From Branchiostoma floridae (taxonomy: Eukaryota; Chordata; Leptocardii; Amphioxiformes; Branchiostomatidae), in NCBI RefSeq assembly GCF_000003815.2, contig NC_049981.1, forward strand, positions 13,075,021-13,139,020: 64,000 nt of DNA, given 5' to 3'. Positions 1 to 13,006 of this stretch are shown here, in pieces. The notes beneath the pieces are model-generated. The model made no database searches and was not told where the DNA came from. It saw nothing but the letters and a program-made list of their open reading frames with translations. A program made the position numbers and the translations under genes. Every line of letters begins with the position of its first letter. Within the stretch, counting starts at the first letter, position 1.

Positions 1-167
1 GTGTGTAAAGGTGCAGATAGAGCTTTTTCGTTGAGACTATCAAACACGATAAAAAAGATAAAATCTCACAATTAGCAATGCCATTCTCTGTTATGGATGT
101 GATAATCAATGCCTTCTTCCTTTCAGTGATATAGGTTCATATATAAAGAAAAGTGGCATATATTTAC

Positions 168-2736
168 CTGGTAGTTCCTTAGGATACCCAGCCAGTGGTA
201 TACTAACCGCCCAGGCCACGGCTGCGCACACAACAAACCCGATCCACCATGCACCCACCCACCGGGGGTCATCTGGGGTCAACTCGGACCTGCCAAGCAG
301 CAAATTAAAAAAAGGTATAAAACTTACATATATATAGTATGACTGAATTCATGACTGTTGATCTATACTGATAAAAAAAATAATAGTACATTAGCACCTA
401 AACATATGAATTGATTCCAACTTACCCGTCGTTTCCTTTGTAGATGTCAGTAAAGAAGTCCAAGAGTTTCCCGCCGAAGAAATAACCGGTGGCAGGACCG
501 AAAAAGGCGCATGCGTAGAAAATACCTGCAATGGCGTCGAAGTGTGGTAGATATGTGACATTGCAGTTTATAATCAAAGCTTACACCACAAATGTCATTA
601 ACGTGTTAGGTTTGAGTTCCATTCATTATCTACTTTTTTTTCATACTTGGTATACACTATCCGTGCAAGAAAAGAAGAGGTTCATATAACATACCTATGT
701 ACAATCCTGAATTCACCGTGTCGACATTTTCATCCAGGTAGGAGACACCAATGGTGTAGAGCGGAGTAGCTCCAAGTCCGTGTATGAGTTGGGCTAAATT
801 TGGGGGCAGAAACAAAAGATTTAAACAGACTTTCCAGTTACAAATCTTCTGTGAAGAGATAGTTAACGCTATTCCTGTTCTTTATTTTCTTAGGTATTGT
901 GTAATCGGAGAGAAAGTACATTTTTAGCATCTATACATTCTGTTTGTTCTTACCTAAAACGAAGATATAAAAGTAGTTGGAAAGGTTGGTGTTTTCGTTG
1001 CAGTCTGTGTCGGTGGCGTTACCCTCCGCAGCACAGGTATCCTCGAACCCCGCCCCGTACATGTACCGTCCCGTAACAAAGTGGGGAATGGCGAAGGTCA
1101 AAGAACCAATTCCTAACACAAAGACTCCCAGAGACAGCCATTTAGGTTTGCTACCCCCTGTGCTGGCGTGATACGTCACGAACAGAGCCAGGACGGAGTA
1201 GGCTACGTCATAGCTGCCCTTGATGACGCCGAGGCTGAAGCTGGGCAGGTCGAACCGTTTCTCTATGGACGTGATGCTGACGTTCACCAGCCCGTTCACA
1301 CTCGTGCCTTGCACGAAGGCGAACAGGCACACAAAGAACAGTGCACCTTTGGAATTGTTGAAGATCTAAAAATATGAAAATAAGGTACTTAGACAAATAC
1401 TTGTGCATCATGTGTATGGAACATAGAGAGAAGTAAAGTAAAGTGTACATCCGCGAAAACAATATGACAAGATGTACATCCATTAAGATCTGAGATTTTA
1501 GCTTTCTTCATCAGGGTGGAATACTATTACGTACCGCATGTCGGGGCTACGGCAAATAGAATGTGACTAAGACTGCACCGTACCCCTGTGGCTGTGAGAA
1601 CATTAATGGGATACTACAAGCTGTTACGAGAAACTCTCAAAAAGCTGGAGTTTCACCTGTAACCATGCCGGGCGAACTGCTCCCCATCCACACAGCAGGT
1701 CATCCCCTTCTGCTGCGTCAACTTCTACTGTCGGCTGGGACTCAGGTTCTCCGTCTGCGGTCTTACTGGGGCTGAACAACACAGAACTCAGTATCATCCC
1801 CTGTCTTACAAACACACACATACTAACACAAACACACACGCGCGCGCGCGCGCGCACACACAAACACACACACACACACACACACAAACACACAAACACA
1901 CAAGACCAGCTATGCACAATATATGGCTCCCTTTATATCAAGTAACTATAGCTTGTGCCAGTATTATTTTAAATGTAACGTTAGTATTGAAGGTCACCAG
2001 GCAATGGTCGACTACTTTATAAATGACGTGACCTTTCAGCAGGCTGTAAACATGTGACCATCCGTAAAATTGGTACACTACCAAAAACTAAACCTGCCTG
2101 AAGGTATACTAAAAATTATCAGACAGGGTAGTTTTTTACATGTCATTTAAGTATGTGGGTTTAACTTACACAATTGACAAGTAGTTGTTGAGACAGTAAA
2201 TAAACGTCGCGTTGCCACTGAGATACCTTCTTTTTCAATGTTGTCCTTTAATTTGTTCAGTAAGCGTATCCTTCCATTTGCTACATACAGTCAAACCTGT
2301 CTATAGCGGCCACTCAAGGGACCGGACAAATATGGCCACTATAGACAGGTGGCCTCTGTATAGAGGTGGCAACTTGTAGATAAAATACCCAAGGGACCCA
2401 CACAAAGTGGCCTCTATGGACAGGTGGCCCCTCTGTAGAGGTGGCCCCTAATACAGGTTTGACTGTACTTATACTTTGCTACATACGTATAATTTGCCAT
2501 TCCAATCTAAATTTAGTTCCAGACACAGAAGGGTGCATAGAATTTCTTTTCATTCTAAACTGAAAATCAGTTATACAGAGAACAAAATTAGATGTTGCTT
2601 TTGTACACAATCCGTGAGCACACGGGTAACCCGCCTTCTGATCTGACATGGGTCACTGAACATGACTGCGCTAGTTTACTTACCGATACCGGCTTCCCTC
2701 CAAAGTCTCGTATTCCGGCATCGTTAAAGGTAACAT
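168..2736 (-). CDS. SLCO4A1-like: SLCO4-like organic anion transporter, gene C (5' part, runs off window)
   Basis: Membrane transporter of the OATP/SLCO family; the vertebrate SLCO4A1 relatives carry thyroid hormone and steroid conjugates across the plasma membrane. Six coding exons read on the minus strand: 2684-2736, 1657-1771, 954-1365, 695-793, 426-525 and 168-289. All have GT..AG borders and matching phases (2,0,1,1,2,1). Visible marks: the CGWG box at the end of exon 2, TM1-TM3 in exon 3 ([26 protein letters not shown]), DENV in exon 4, and the OATP signature [12 protein letters not shown] in exon 6. The start at 2736 is chosen because its exon ends in phase 2 exactly as the next exon needs; an ATG at 2721 is an alternative. 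Exons 7 onward (81, 180, 196 nt ... in the sister genes) lie left of base 1. Internal exon sizes equal those of genes A and B, indicating tandem duplication. Confidence 0.87.
1809..1902. repeat. (CA)n/(CG)n microsatellite
   Basis: Compound CA tract with an internal run of CG dinucleotides. It lies in the intron between coding exons 1 and 2 of gene C. Long open frames across it are low complexity and not genes. Confidence 0.95.
2288..2465. mobile_element. MITE-like element with terminal inverted repeats
   Basis: A 178-bp element starts CAGTCAAACCTG and ends with its reverse complement CAGGTTTGACTG. TA dinucleotides flank both ends, as expected for a Tc1/mariner-type target duplication. Internally it has degenerate repeats of TGGCC(T/A)CT and ACAGGTGGCC. 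There is no coding capacity. It lies in the upstream part of gene C. Confidence 0.7.
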
Positions 2737-3626
2737 CGGGTTAAGTTCAGAAACACGCGTGCAGCTGCGCTCTTCCCCAGTCTTGCAACTTCCAGCTCTC
2801 CGAACCTTTGCGTGTTGGTGCTGTCTTCACCATGAACAGTCCCTGCGCACGAGAACTGTTGCAGCACTCACCATGTTTGGGTCTGATCATTAGCTTCTAC
2901 GTGTTCTGGGAAACCTGTTGGACAGGCTTGTAAAGATCTATTCACTCGTCACTAATTACATCAGACGTTCCTCCCACACCAATGAATACAGTAGGACATG
3001 TATGGCACAGTCACTACGTAATAGGGGGCTTTGAGTTAAACTCGGTGCCTCTGACGTTTAAGTTCCATGCGTTTAAATATAGAAAAATATTAATTATATA
3101 TACTAAATATGAAAAGTTCTACGAACAAAAAAGACCAAGACTGATAGAAATAAAAGCTTAAGAATATAACCAAAATGTGTCGGGAAAGTTCCCTATAATG
3201 AGAGATAACGCCGGTCGGACAGACAGACAGACAGACAGACAGACAAAGAGATAGTGAAGTAATAATTGACAAAGGTTCCAATCACCAAGACTTTAATTGC
3301 AGTAGATGTAGTTCTACAACATTCACTATTGGAATTGAATGCTAGTTAATCTAGATTCGTCTATTGGCACTTATCAACTAACGTTATCCTTATATATACA
3401 TACATATACATATACATATAAAATATAGTAAGTGCGCCTAAGCTTATGTGTACATACCAAAAAAAACGCCACATACAAAAGATGTACATAAACAAACTAA
3501 ATCTATGGTCATAACTACCGGCCTTACTGTATATACGCTCCAGCAAAGTACAGTGTTTAGTACTGTGTACATAAATTTATATACTTGTTCAAATGTATAA
3601 TCAGGCATGTGCTCTGTGAATTCGTT
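2737..3626. other. Intergenic spacer between SLCO genes B and C
   Basis: Should hold the promoter of gene C (just above 2736) and the 3' flank of gene B. Apart from a (GACA)n microsatellite at about 3217-3245 and an ATTAAA on the minus strand near 3292, nothing distinctive is seen. Confidence 0.6.
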
Positions 3627-6600
3627 TTAAAACTTTGTGACTTCATACAAAGGATTTTCTGGGTGTCCTTCAGAATCTGAACCTTTCCCCGCAGCATCTT
3701 TGACCGGTTTGTAGGAGAATACAGCGAGGGCGTAGAAAATGACGGAGGCAGCCTTGACGCCTAACGCGATGTAGAGGATGTTGAGAGTCAGGGAGTTGTT
3801 ATCGTAGATCCAGCAGGCACCCTCCACCTCACAGATCGTCTGCCGCAGGAGACAGGCCTGATCAATCACAAACCCCATCAGGATCGGGCCCGGTATGCTA
3901 CCTGTAATACACAGCACACGATGGGGAATATCAGCTTTGCTTTTATTGAGTGTCTGTGAGATTGAACTGTGTTCCGAGACCTCTTCCACACTAAACTTAT
4001 CTTCGGACAAACTTCTGTCATACATAGTCAATTGCTATACCACAGAGAACATACAGTTATTCTGTCATGGGAATGAAACTGTGGCCACAATTATGAGAAT
4101 TTGGCAGAAATAAAAAAACTACAAGAAATGTAAAATGTATCTACTGATTCAAAAAAACATCTGAGAAGGAGAGTACATTGAAAAATGTGACTGGAGAAAA
4201 CTATACTACTGGAATATAAACGCCGCCATTTTTCTATCTTAAAGTTTATATGTCTCCTTGTCCTATTTTCTGACTGTCCGGTAAATGATGGCTCTGTCCC
4301 AGGACGTCTGTGTGAGAAGGTCAACGCCCCTTTTCCTGTCAATCAAAAATCATTCCGCTCCACTTTTAGATTCAATAACTTTTCCGAGATTTTCCACTGT
4401 AGTCACATTACATTACATTGGGGGGGGGGGGGGGGGGGTATCCACATAAAAGTCACGTTTATGAATATGGCAATTTACCTAGTTTTAGGAACAAAACTCA
4501 CCCAAAAGCCTGGCTACAACATTTTCCAGGCCCAAAGCGAACGGTCTCTGGCTATCAGGAACACATCTGAAAATGTGATATCAACATCATTAACAATATA
4601 TCATAAATTCCAGGTGTCTTATTATCCTGCAAACCTACGCTTGTGTATTACAGTTCGGACTTGAGGTGAAAATGTAGCAGCAAATCTTCACATAAGACAT
4701 GAGTGGATCACGGAAATGGGAATGAAACAAAATAAGACCAAAGAGGAGTAAAAAAAGAAGAAGATAAAGTCTGCTGATAGTCAATCCTTCCACAAATGGG
4801 GCCAAATCTAATATATCAATAAAATGATAAAACCAACCGCAGAGTAGCGCCTGTTGCAGGCGTCGTGTTTCCGAAGGTGAACACCATGATGAGGAAGAAG
4901 ATGAAGAGAAAGACCGGCAGTGTTTGGCAGCTGGACGGGCAGTTCCCCACAGTAGCTTCCACTGCGCCCACTGTTTGGTTGTTCATGATACATGTGCAGT
5001 TTGTGTATTGCTGAAATACAGTTCATACGATGTGTAAACAAAGTAGAGAAACTAATGATCATTGAAAGATGACGACAGAGCAAATGTGTACGTTGTTATA
5101 AGTTACAGGTAAGCTTCGATGTTACAATCGTGCACTTGTACATCATCAGCTTGGTTGTTCCCAACTTGTTGCTGTCCTTTCTGGTAGATTCGTTTTGTTT
5201 AAACTTATTTATCGATATATATCAATGCCGAAAAAAGAACTTGTGAGCCAGCCGGCCTCATTGCTACTCAGCTTTGCAAAGCGCTCGAAGTATTGGCTTT
5301 TTATCGTAATCTTCAATTACGGAAATTTATTTTCGCTGTCCAAAGAAAAAAGGCATAGAACACGATATGCTGTGTCCAAGTATGTTTATATGTTACCATC
5401 ATCCCATCAGCATCTGCCGTCAGTTCACCGGAACATCCCGCGTGACACGGCGAGAAGTACTGCAGACTGTCTGCTCCGCACGTCAGCTTTAGAAACTCCC
5501 CCTGGCAGTTGCAGTTCTTATTGCAGCTGTCTGTCAGATTTGATCTTGTCCATTGTTCTGTGATGGGACTAACGTTGAACAGAAGACCAGAGAAGTGATC
5601 GTCAGATATGGAGAAATAGAGATATATGAATAGATGGATAGAGATGGATAGATAAAAAGAGGAGAGAGAGTGTGTAACCAATGAATGTGTAGACGTTTCA
5701 GTCTACCAGCAGCATTCATTTTGTAAGCCGCTCCTGGATATACAATGTAAAATCACATCGACAATATCACAGTGGTGCTATTCTTGTTCAACCCGCTCGG
5801 GGGCGCCTTTGATACACGTGTTGATTGCCTGAAATGCGGCCATCAAGCTGATTCCTAACGTTTCTGTTTTCCATACATACCTATTTCCGTACGCCTGCGT
5901 GACTCCTGAGAACGGTATGTTCGGACAGCGCAGAAGGAAGACCAGTAAACACGCCATGGCGAGGACGGCGAACACCACACACAGTTTTAGCATTCCTCTG
6001 CAGGTTAGCTTCAACTTCTTCATCAGTGCGCCGCCGATCAGGGAGCCCAGTGCAGCACCGGGCACAATGACAGCACCTAGAGAGAACAATATGTACATTG
6101 TCTTTTTGACTGTACCATTCTCCTTTCCGCAATGCCATCATGCGGTTGGGAGTTCGAATGGCATTACGTATTGACGAAGATACAAAAGGCAGATACAAAA
6201 CGCTCGTTGTGTCAGAAATTTAGCTTCAAATCTCTCAACAACCTGGTAAGGCTATTTAGAGAGTTAACGTTACCTGACAATATGGACGCTCGCCCAGACG
6301 ACAGGTTGTACTGGTTCTCCACGTACTTTGGTCCGAAGGTAGAAAACGCGGCGACCAAGAACGACTCTGTGGCCCCGGACAAGCAGAGCAGCATGAAGGT
6401 CGGGTTGCACAGGAGGAGCTTCAGCGCGGCAGGAAAATCCCTCCAGCTCTTCCCTGTACAACATGGAGCGGGTTGGAACACACGATAGAAAAGTCATGAC
6501 TACACATCCACATAGTAGCAAAGTTTCACCTGAAAGAGATATTCATGGCTATTTCCAAATTGATTTTATGATTTCCACAACAATTTTCTGTACCGTTGCA

Positions 6601-9236
6601 TTCGTAATAATAAGAAAGTTTGAAAAGCAAGAAACACTTGACGCACCGAAATCTGGATTGGAGGCGATCTGTTCTCCCCCTCTCTTGTGAGCTTGAGATA
6701 TCTTTTTCGCTCTGATCTCTGCCGTGCCTGAACAAACCAACAAACAAATAAAAGAAATAAACAAAGAGGTGGTACATGTATAATGTTATCCAGACATCTC
6801 TCGTCGGACCACATGTAACGACAGCAAATTTGATATATTCCCGAGATAGTCGTGGACATCGTGTAGATCTATGTCGAGGGTTGTTCTGCATCTGTCCCAG
6901 ATTCGCTGTAAACCCACGTGCACTGTAACAATAGAATACCATTTGGCTCGCCCCTGGGGCGTCGCCAAAAAAGTTGCGATTTTTGTGACTTCTCGCAGTT
7001 TCCTTGGAGTGTGTGGATTCTCATAGATACCTAACAGGACTGCTTTGTGATGGGAGTAAAGGAGGTCGTCTACATCACCATTTTTTACAACCGGGACGAT
7101 GGGCGGTATCAACTTCTGACGAGATTTGACCCATTGCTGACGTCACCCATACATAAAGCCATGTGTCCTTGGGTCAAAGAGCTGAAGATGGATTCCTGTG
7201 ATAACATCTTGTTTCACCATACATACCAGGAAATTCTTTGGCGTATCCTAGCAACGGGACCGCGAGGACCCAACCCAGGACTGCGGAGATGACGAAAGGA
7301 ATCCACCAGGCACCCACCCACCTCAGGTCAGCCGGGGTCAACTCCGACCTGCACGGAGACATAGGTAGAGAGAAGAGAGACGGAAGTAGAATTGTGAAAA
7401 CTGTCAACTATCAAATGGATAACACATGTGATCACAAATATATTATATATAGTTGGCAATATGCACCATGACGTGGTAGATATCTGGCGTTACCACCTAC
7501 GTGACAATGGCCTGCCATGACGGTTAGCTAAACCTAAAAATGCCTTTTAGATTTGGATTTGCAAACGAAATTATAGCCACGTAAATGTAACATTGAACTG
7601 ATTATGCAAAAGTTAATTGTAAAAGGGTTCAACCAAACAGAACAACGGCTGGAATTTCAGGTGCAAACGACACTAGAATTAGGCGCGAAACGTCTGGGGT
7701 GTACGGCTATACGTACCCGTCGTTCCCGATGTCGATGTCAACGAAGAAGTCCAAGAACTGACCTCCAACCAGGTACCCTACGGCAGGGCCGATGGTGGCT
7801 GATGCGTAAAATATCCCTAATGCCCAAATAAAAGTAGTCAGAGATGGTAGACTTCACACCTGCTTTGCGGCCCTACCAGTCCCATAGGTGAGTATGTAAA
7901 ACAGCACTATATATTGTGTCTATGGGGAATTACAAAAACGCATGCGCATAGACAAACACACAGACAAGTCCTAAAGACTTGGGTTGAAGTAAACACAACT
8001 CGTCAGCCATAACTATACTATCTACTAGCTTACAAAACTAGGTTAAGAAGAGCCGCTCTAAATCGTACCTATGTACAGCCCCAAGCTGACCTCGTCCACA
8101 TTTTCGTCCAGATACGCCGGCCCGACAGTGTACAGGGGCGTGGCGCCAAGGCCGTGCAGGAGTTGAGCTGAAAGCCAAATAAAGTCCTTTGAGAATTATA
8201 CGTGAATGTACCATAGGTATACACACGTCAAGACTGCAGGAATGTTGCGTTTTTTTTTCTGTGATCACCCGAGGAGCCTTACATTTCCAGTTTTACGTTT
8301 AGCTACCATCGTTAGGTTACTATGAGATAGGTTTGGCGTTTCAAATTGGGGGCATCCGTTGGGACAATCGTGTATCTGTCGGACATAACTCATCTGTTTT
8401 GTTAAAGAAACAATCATATGATGAAGACCGTCCCTTGGGCCGAATATATTTTTGAATGTCAATGACATCAATTGTAGGTAAGACAACAGCTTAAGACGTT
8501 ACTATATGTATGTTGACTTTATACTATGCGTTCGATGCCATATTGTATATGCGTTTCTAAAAAACGTAACAGATTTACACAGTGCGCAATTTTCACCTAA
8601 AATGAAGACGCCCAAAAAGTACGACAAGGTACTCCCTTCCGCCGTACAATCCGTGCTGGAGGTGGCATTCCCGGTGACGTCACACATATCCGTGGTTCCC
8701 GACCCGTACACGTACGGTCCTGACGCGAAGTGTGGGATGGAGAACAGCATGGCGCCCGTCCCCAGCGCGAAGCTGCCAAACGCCAGCCACTTGGGTTTAC
8801 TGTTGCCCTGCCCTGCGTGATACGACACCACAAGGGCCAGCACCACATACGCGATGTCGTAGCACGCGGCCACGATGCCGGCGTTGTAACTAGACAGTTG
8901 GAACCGCTTCTCTATGGACGTGATGCTGGAGTTCACGTAACCGTTCACCAGCATGCTCTGCACGAAACCGAACAACGAGATGAACACGAGCGCCCCCTTG
9001 GCGTTGTTGCACACCTGTAGATAAAAAAAATGTGGATGTGAACATTTTACAGGGAGGATATGGGATGACAATAACAGAAAATACACCACATTTCATTTGA
9101 CATCATTTGCATGTACATACAGGCAAACAGACACGCACGATACACGCCCACGATACACACACACACACGCACATACAGCACACACACACTTGTACACACA
9201 CGTATAGTGCACACACACACTCACACACACACACTA

Positions 9237-9282
<46 letters not shown>

Positions 9283-9464
9283 AGCGAGGAGAGAAGGGGG
9301 ATGCCGACAACAATACTTTGCTCCCTTGTGTTGAGGTATTAATAAACTCTCACCTGAACACATGTTGGCTTGATGTTCCCCCAGCCACACCTCAGGTCTG
9401 GTGTGTCGTCTTTTGACAGGTTCATCTCCCCGTCTGTTCCCGGCTCAACCCTTGAGTCTGGCAT
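3627..9464 (-). CDS. SLCO4A1-like: SLCO4-like organic anion transporter, gene B (complete)
   Basis: Predicted 12-TM OATP transporter of 663 aa, usual for the family. Coding exons (minus strand): 9354-9464, 8597-9014, 8069-8167, 7717-7816, 7227-7348, 6647-6727, 6274-6453, 5881-6076, 5397-5568, 4838-5010, 4502-4566, 3627-3901. Every junction keeps frame. Landmarks: RCGWGNIKPTCVQ (residues 25-37), TM1-3 (38-176), QLLHGLGATPLYT, the OATP signature region (about 250-262), a PDFG linker, and the Kazal-like Cys-rich loop (about 450-525, with [13 protein letters not shown]). After that come ATLR and GSIPGPIL before the last TM. The signature reads [13 protein letters not shown], with Pro where the family usually has Gly. 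Unlike A and C, no phase-2 upstream coding exon fits; an in-frame stop lies just 5' of the ATG at 9464. Two of twelve donors are written as GT followed by TGGT or ACGT, still canonical GT. Confidence 0.9.
4420..4438. repeat. Poly-G run
   Basis: Nineteen consecutive G on the plus strand, within the gene B intron between its last two exons. Its length is likely to be unstable or miscalled in assemblies. Confidence 0.9.
9154..9280. repeat. (CA)n followed by (GA)n microsatellite
   Basis: CA-rich tract to about 9244, then a clean GA run at 9245-9280. It lies in the intron between exons 1 and 2 of gene B. Open frames through it on both strands are simple-sequence artefacts. Confidence 0.95.
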
Positions 9465-11960
9465 TTCTATTCAAATTACAGTGGAATGAAACGGATCAAC
9501 TATCGCGAAAAATAACAGGAAAGCAAGTCTATGAAACCATGAGTCACTAATAAGGGAAGTGGTGCAAGTCTACGTAAGTCACGACTTCCGGACTGGTGTT
9601 CCAGGCTGATTCAGTGCTGATGGCCAAAACGTAGTCCATGGGCCATGTCCCCAACAAAATTGGGTAACGTTACAGGTTTTCCAGTGCTGAGCTTGAATTC
9701 CATGGAAATTAAAAAAATCAACTTATACACGCCTTTATTATTGTAATTCAGTACACCACCGTCACTACTCAGCACGTAAAGAAATACGTAGTACAAAATT
9801 ATGAAACACCTGCAAAGGATCTGTTCCACCTGACTAAACTTACATTGTTTTGATGGGTATCTCAAGGTTACGAGACGCAGTGTTTCAAGGCGACATGTTT
9901 ATCTTGTTATGACAGTGACTCTTGGCTAAGAACTGAGCGAGGCCGGTGACCAGCGTCCCCATTTGAACCCCTTTGTCACCGGTCCTAAGTAAGGAGACAT
10001 CGTCACCATTTTAAAAGCGACGACCTACTGTTCAGAATGCATCCATGTGAAACAGGACTAGGGCTTTCGGAGAAATAGGTGCAATTCAGTTTACTCTGGC
10101 TGTTGAAATATTTGGCCTTGGGGCTAATTCCAGGACTCGACAACTGTAAGCAGTAAACTGTTATCGTTAGCTCCTTCCAAAAACACATCTTATTTTGACG
10201 TCGTCTTTGAATAGACAAATGTATTTTTGTTTCCCACGTTTCTAACCGTTTAGAGGGAGCTTGATTTAAAAACAGGTCACTGAACACATTGTCACTTAAG
10301 GTCACAATGTGTCGGTCTGTACATTCCGAGTGCCATTCCTACGTCTTATACGTTCTTATATCTGCCAAGATCCTCCAAATAACATCCGATTGCAAACTTA
10401 AATACTCACATGAAGTGAATACAGCACAGACAGCGCCTCTTTGATATCAGTAAGTAGCCACTAGGTAAATACTGAACTAAATCTAGAGAATGTTTTCTTT
10501 GAACAGTGCAATGATAGACAGCACCTAGACAGAACATGACTGGAAAAACGTCTTACTTTGAGTCGAGTAGTGTTGTTTATCAATGTCAAGTCTTTTGTAG
10601 ATACGTAAAGACAGGAGACAAATACTGATCGGTCGCCCGAGACTTGTCTGGTGATCTTTAACTCATCGAGTGGACAAAAATATCCACGGAAAACCTGTTT
10701 AGCAACATGATTATCTTTTACGGGTCAAGGGTCAATCTCTAAAGTGTGGGAGTGAGGGTATTATGGGTTAACCTTGGGAAGAGGACAACGTCCGTGGGCG
10801 GGGCTTATACTGAGTGTTGGAGGGTATGGATCGAGGTTGACTTTATACTATCGGACATAGATAAGATACATGTGAGTTAATCTACTGTTGAGATTTTGGT
10901 TTTAATGTCACTGATGATAATAATGATAACTGTTCTCACGGTGATTATAGGCTAAGCTGTTGGAGAACCCAAAATACTAACACTTGCATGCTGACTCGAA
11001 GGGCTGCATGCGCTATGGCTTTCACAACAAAACCGCTAGGAGACGCTGTAAGCTTTACGTCCGCCTGTCAAAAGCCATGAAAATCCATCCGCTCATGACA
11101 TTCTTCTGAAGCCTGTTTACCTACAAACACATGAACTTCAGAAAAAGACAGTATCCTTCGTGGAATACAACAACTTTGCTTTAATAACTTTTTTGTCTCA
11201 CAACAGACACCAGTGTAGTGAGAAATATGATACTTCCAGATTATGGCAGAGCACGCTTGAATAGAAAGAAATTGGGATGTATCAGGCCATATGAACAAGT
11301 CAGAAAAAACTCCTTGCAAAAGCTTTAAAAATGCACCCGCCCCATGTGCGTCATCAAAAATAGATAACACTGTAAATGGTACGTAAATAATAAGATTTTA
11401 CTTTACAGCGTTGTTCCTTCCTAAGACGTTGCCTGAATATGAAAATGTAGGTCAATGACTTAGAATATGTGTTATTATATAGCATAAACCAACTAAATTA
11501 GAATTCAAAATTGATAACATTAACACCTATATGGACATGTAATACACTATATACATGTGAATAGTACGTTCTGAATAACCATATAGCGTGAAACAGGACA
11601 TAAGATATAATAAACTTATACATATACATTTGTCGTTCATGATGTACATCTATATGGTATATACATTTACATGTATATGTACATATACATATACATACGC
11701 AGTATAAAGTGTAAAAAGAAGCTTCTTTGTCACAAATATACAATACAAATTCCATTATGAGATAGAAATACTTGATTATATCATACATATAACTACGTAT
11801 GCCATTGACGTGCTGAGTCATTTCTGTTTGTATTACAATAATTGCTTTCTTTAAAATCGCGTTTACACATGTTATTGACGTAACATATATAGCTCAACCA
11901 GACAATCACTTTTTAGAATGTTGAGAACATTGTACCCGTACAGAAGCGCTTCCTAGCGGC
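9465..11960. other. Intergenic spacer upstream of gene B
   Basis: No convincing coding exon or RNA gene. It contains the possible TATA/GC-box pair near 10.8 kb and AT-rich DNA with short ATG/TACATATA-like simple sequence around 11640-11700. Confidence 0.5.
10797..10853 (-). promoter_or_regulatory. Possible distal promoter for SLCO gene B
   Basis: Read on the minus strand, a TATAAAG motif (near 10847-10853) is followed by a GC box, CCCCGCCC (near 10797-10804). This is about 1.35 kb upstream of the gene B ATG, with no gene between. It would need a noncoding first exon spliced near 9474, where a TAG acceptor-like site precedes the ATG. Weak evidence. Confidence 0.2.
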
Positions 11961-12748
11961 TTATGTGCTAATAACAGCGATCTCCGCAGTTGACTCCATC
12001 CTTGTGAGCGTGGTCTGTGTCATCGTCTTGACCATGCCTACAGAAGGTGGCGGCGTGTAGGACATGTACGCTGCCATAAACAGGATACATGCTACCGTCT
12101 TCACGGATAACATCAAGGCGAGAAGGCTGTACCCCATGTGCTGGTTGTCATACTGTAGACACGAGCCCGTCTCACCACACGACTCCCCCCACAACACGCA
12201 GGAGCTGTCCAAGATCGCTCCCAGGATCACCGGCCCGGGGATTGATCCTGAAAGTTTAAAAAAAAAAACACAACAACAGACATGAGCATGATACAACTGA
12301 CTGAACATCAACGTGACAAGCTCTAAATGTCTATAGATATTACTGCTTGTGTGTAGCCATGAGTCAACTATCAATGTTCCCCCAAGCCGTCTACAACTTT
12401 GTACCAGAGCCAAACTACTGCAGTTACCTAAGTATCACATGAGAACATTTCTCATTCATTGTCTCTTCCCTCCTCTCTGCGTATACGTGTGTATATGTGT
12501 GTGTGTGCATTTGTTTGTGTGTGAGCGTGCGTGTGAGTTTGTGTGTGTATATTGTGTTTTCGTGATTATTATCAACAGGTTTTGACTAAAGCATGTATTC
12601 ACCACTGTATAGTGAATTACATTGATCAAAACATTCCCACGTGTCCTGTAATGACCTCTGTAAATCTGACTGAAAGTTCGTACCTATGAGTCTCCCAAAT
12701 ATGTTTTGCACCCCAAGAGAGAACCCCTGCTGGTTATAAGGGACGCAC
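11961..12748 (-). pseudogene. Orphan last two exons of an OATP (gene relic or alternative 3' end of gene A)
   Basis: Two exons equivalent to exons 12 and 13 of gene A: 12684-12748 (65 nt, the same length as in A and B) and 11961-12247 (ends in TAA). They encode QQGFSLGVQNIFGRLIG and then GSIPGPVILG, Cys-rich CGETGSC and a C-tail with PPPSVGMVK resembling gene A. Splice borders are canonical; entry phase 2, middle phase 1, identical to A. No exons equivalent to A exons 1-10 were found between here and gene A. Either the front of a tandem copy was lost, or these exons serve as an alternative 3' end for gene A, whose exon 11 donor (at 15905) is in the right phase. A possible preceding short exon lies at 12934-13006. 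Reading frames are unbroken, so pseudogene is only a working label. Confidence 0.7.
12487..12558. repeat. (GT)n-rich microsatellite
   Basis: Interrupted GT tract on the plus strand, lying in the intron between the two orphan OATP exons. Confidence 0.85.
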
Positions 12749-12933
12749 CTGAAATACAATACAAGGAACAACTATGATTATGGACAACATTTGCAAGGTA
12801 CGTTTGCAAACACATAATGTTTACCTTCACATGGTGTAGCTCAACAAAGTATATCTGTTTATTCTTATTCAAACACATTAATGTATATTCTGAACTGCAA
12901 ATCCAGCATTGTCCTGCCACTTACTAGTACTAC

Positions 12934-13006
12934 CTTATGTAACCAAATACCACAGGGTGCCTGTCACCAGTAACCATGGGGACAGCCAGGTCATTGACCT
13001 TATTTG
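12934..13006 (-). other. Possible extra OATP exon upstream of the orphan 3' exons
   Basis: On the minus strand a strong pyrimidine tract (13008-13030) ends in AAG and is followed by 73 nt open in frame, closing with AAG before GT in phase 2. That is the phase the 12684-12748 exon needs. It encodes VTGDRHPVVFGYIR, loosely like the S-IPALTATLR stretch that precedes the same junction in SLCO4 proteins. Similarity is weak, the entry phase differs from gene A exon 11, and chance remains possible. Confidence 0.3.

Noticed and set aside
3361-4342. Short minus-strand frames near the end of gene B
   Set aside because: Apart from the true last exon (3627-3901) these are AT-rich chance frames.
9103-9416. 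Overlapping frames on both strands across CA/GA tracts
   Set aside because: Simple-sequence artefacts (poly His-Thr, Cys-Val, Arg-Glu).
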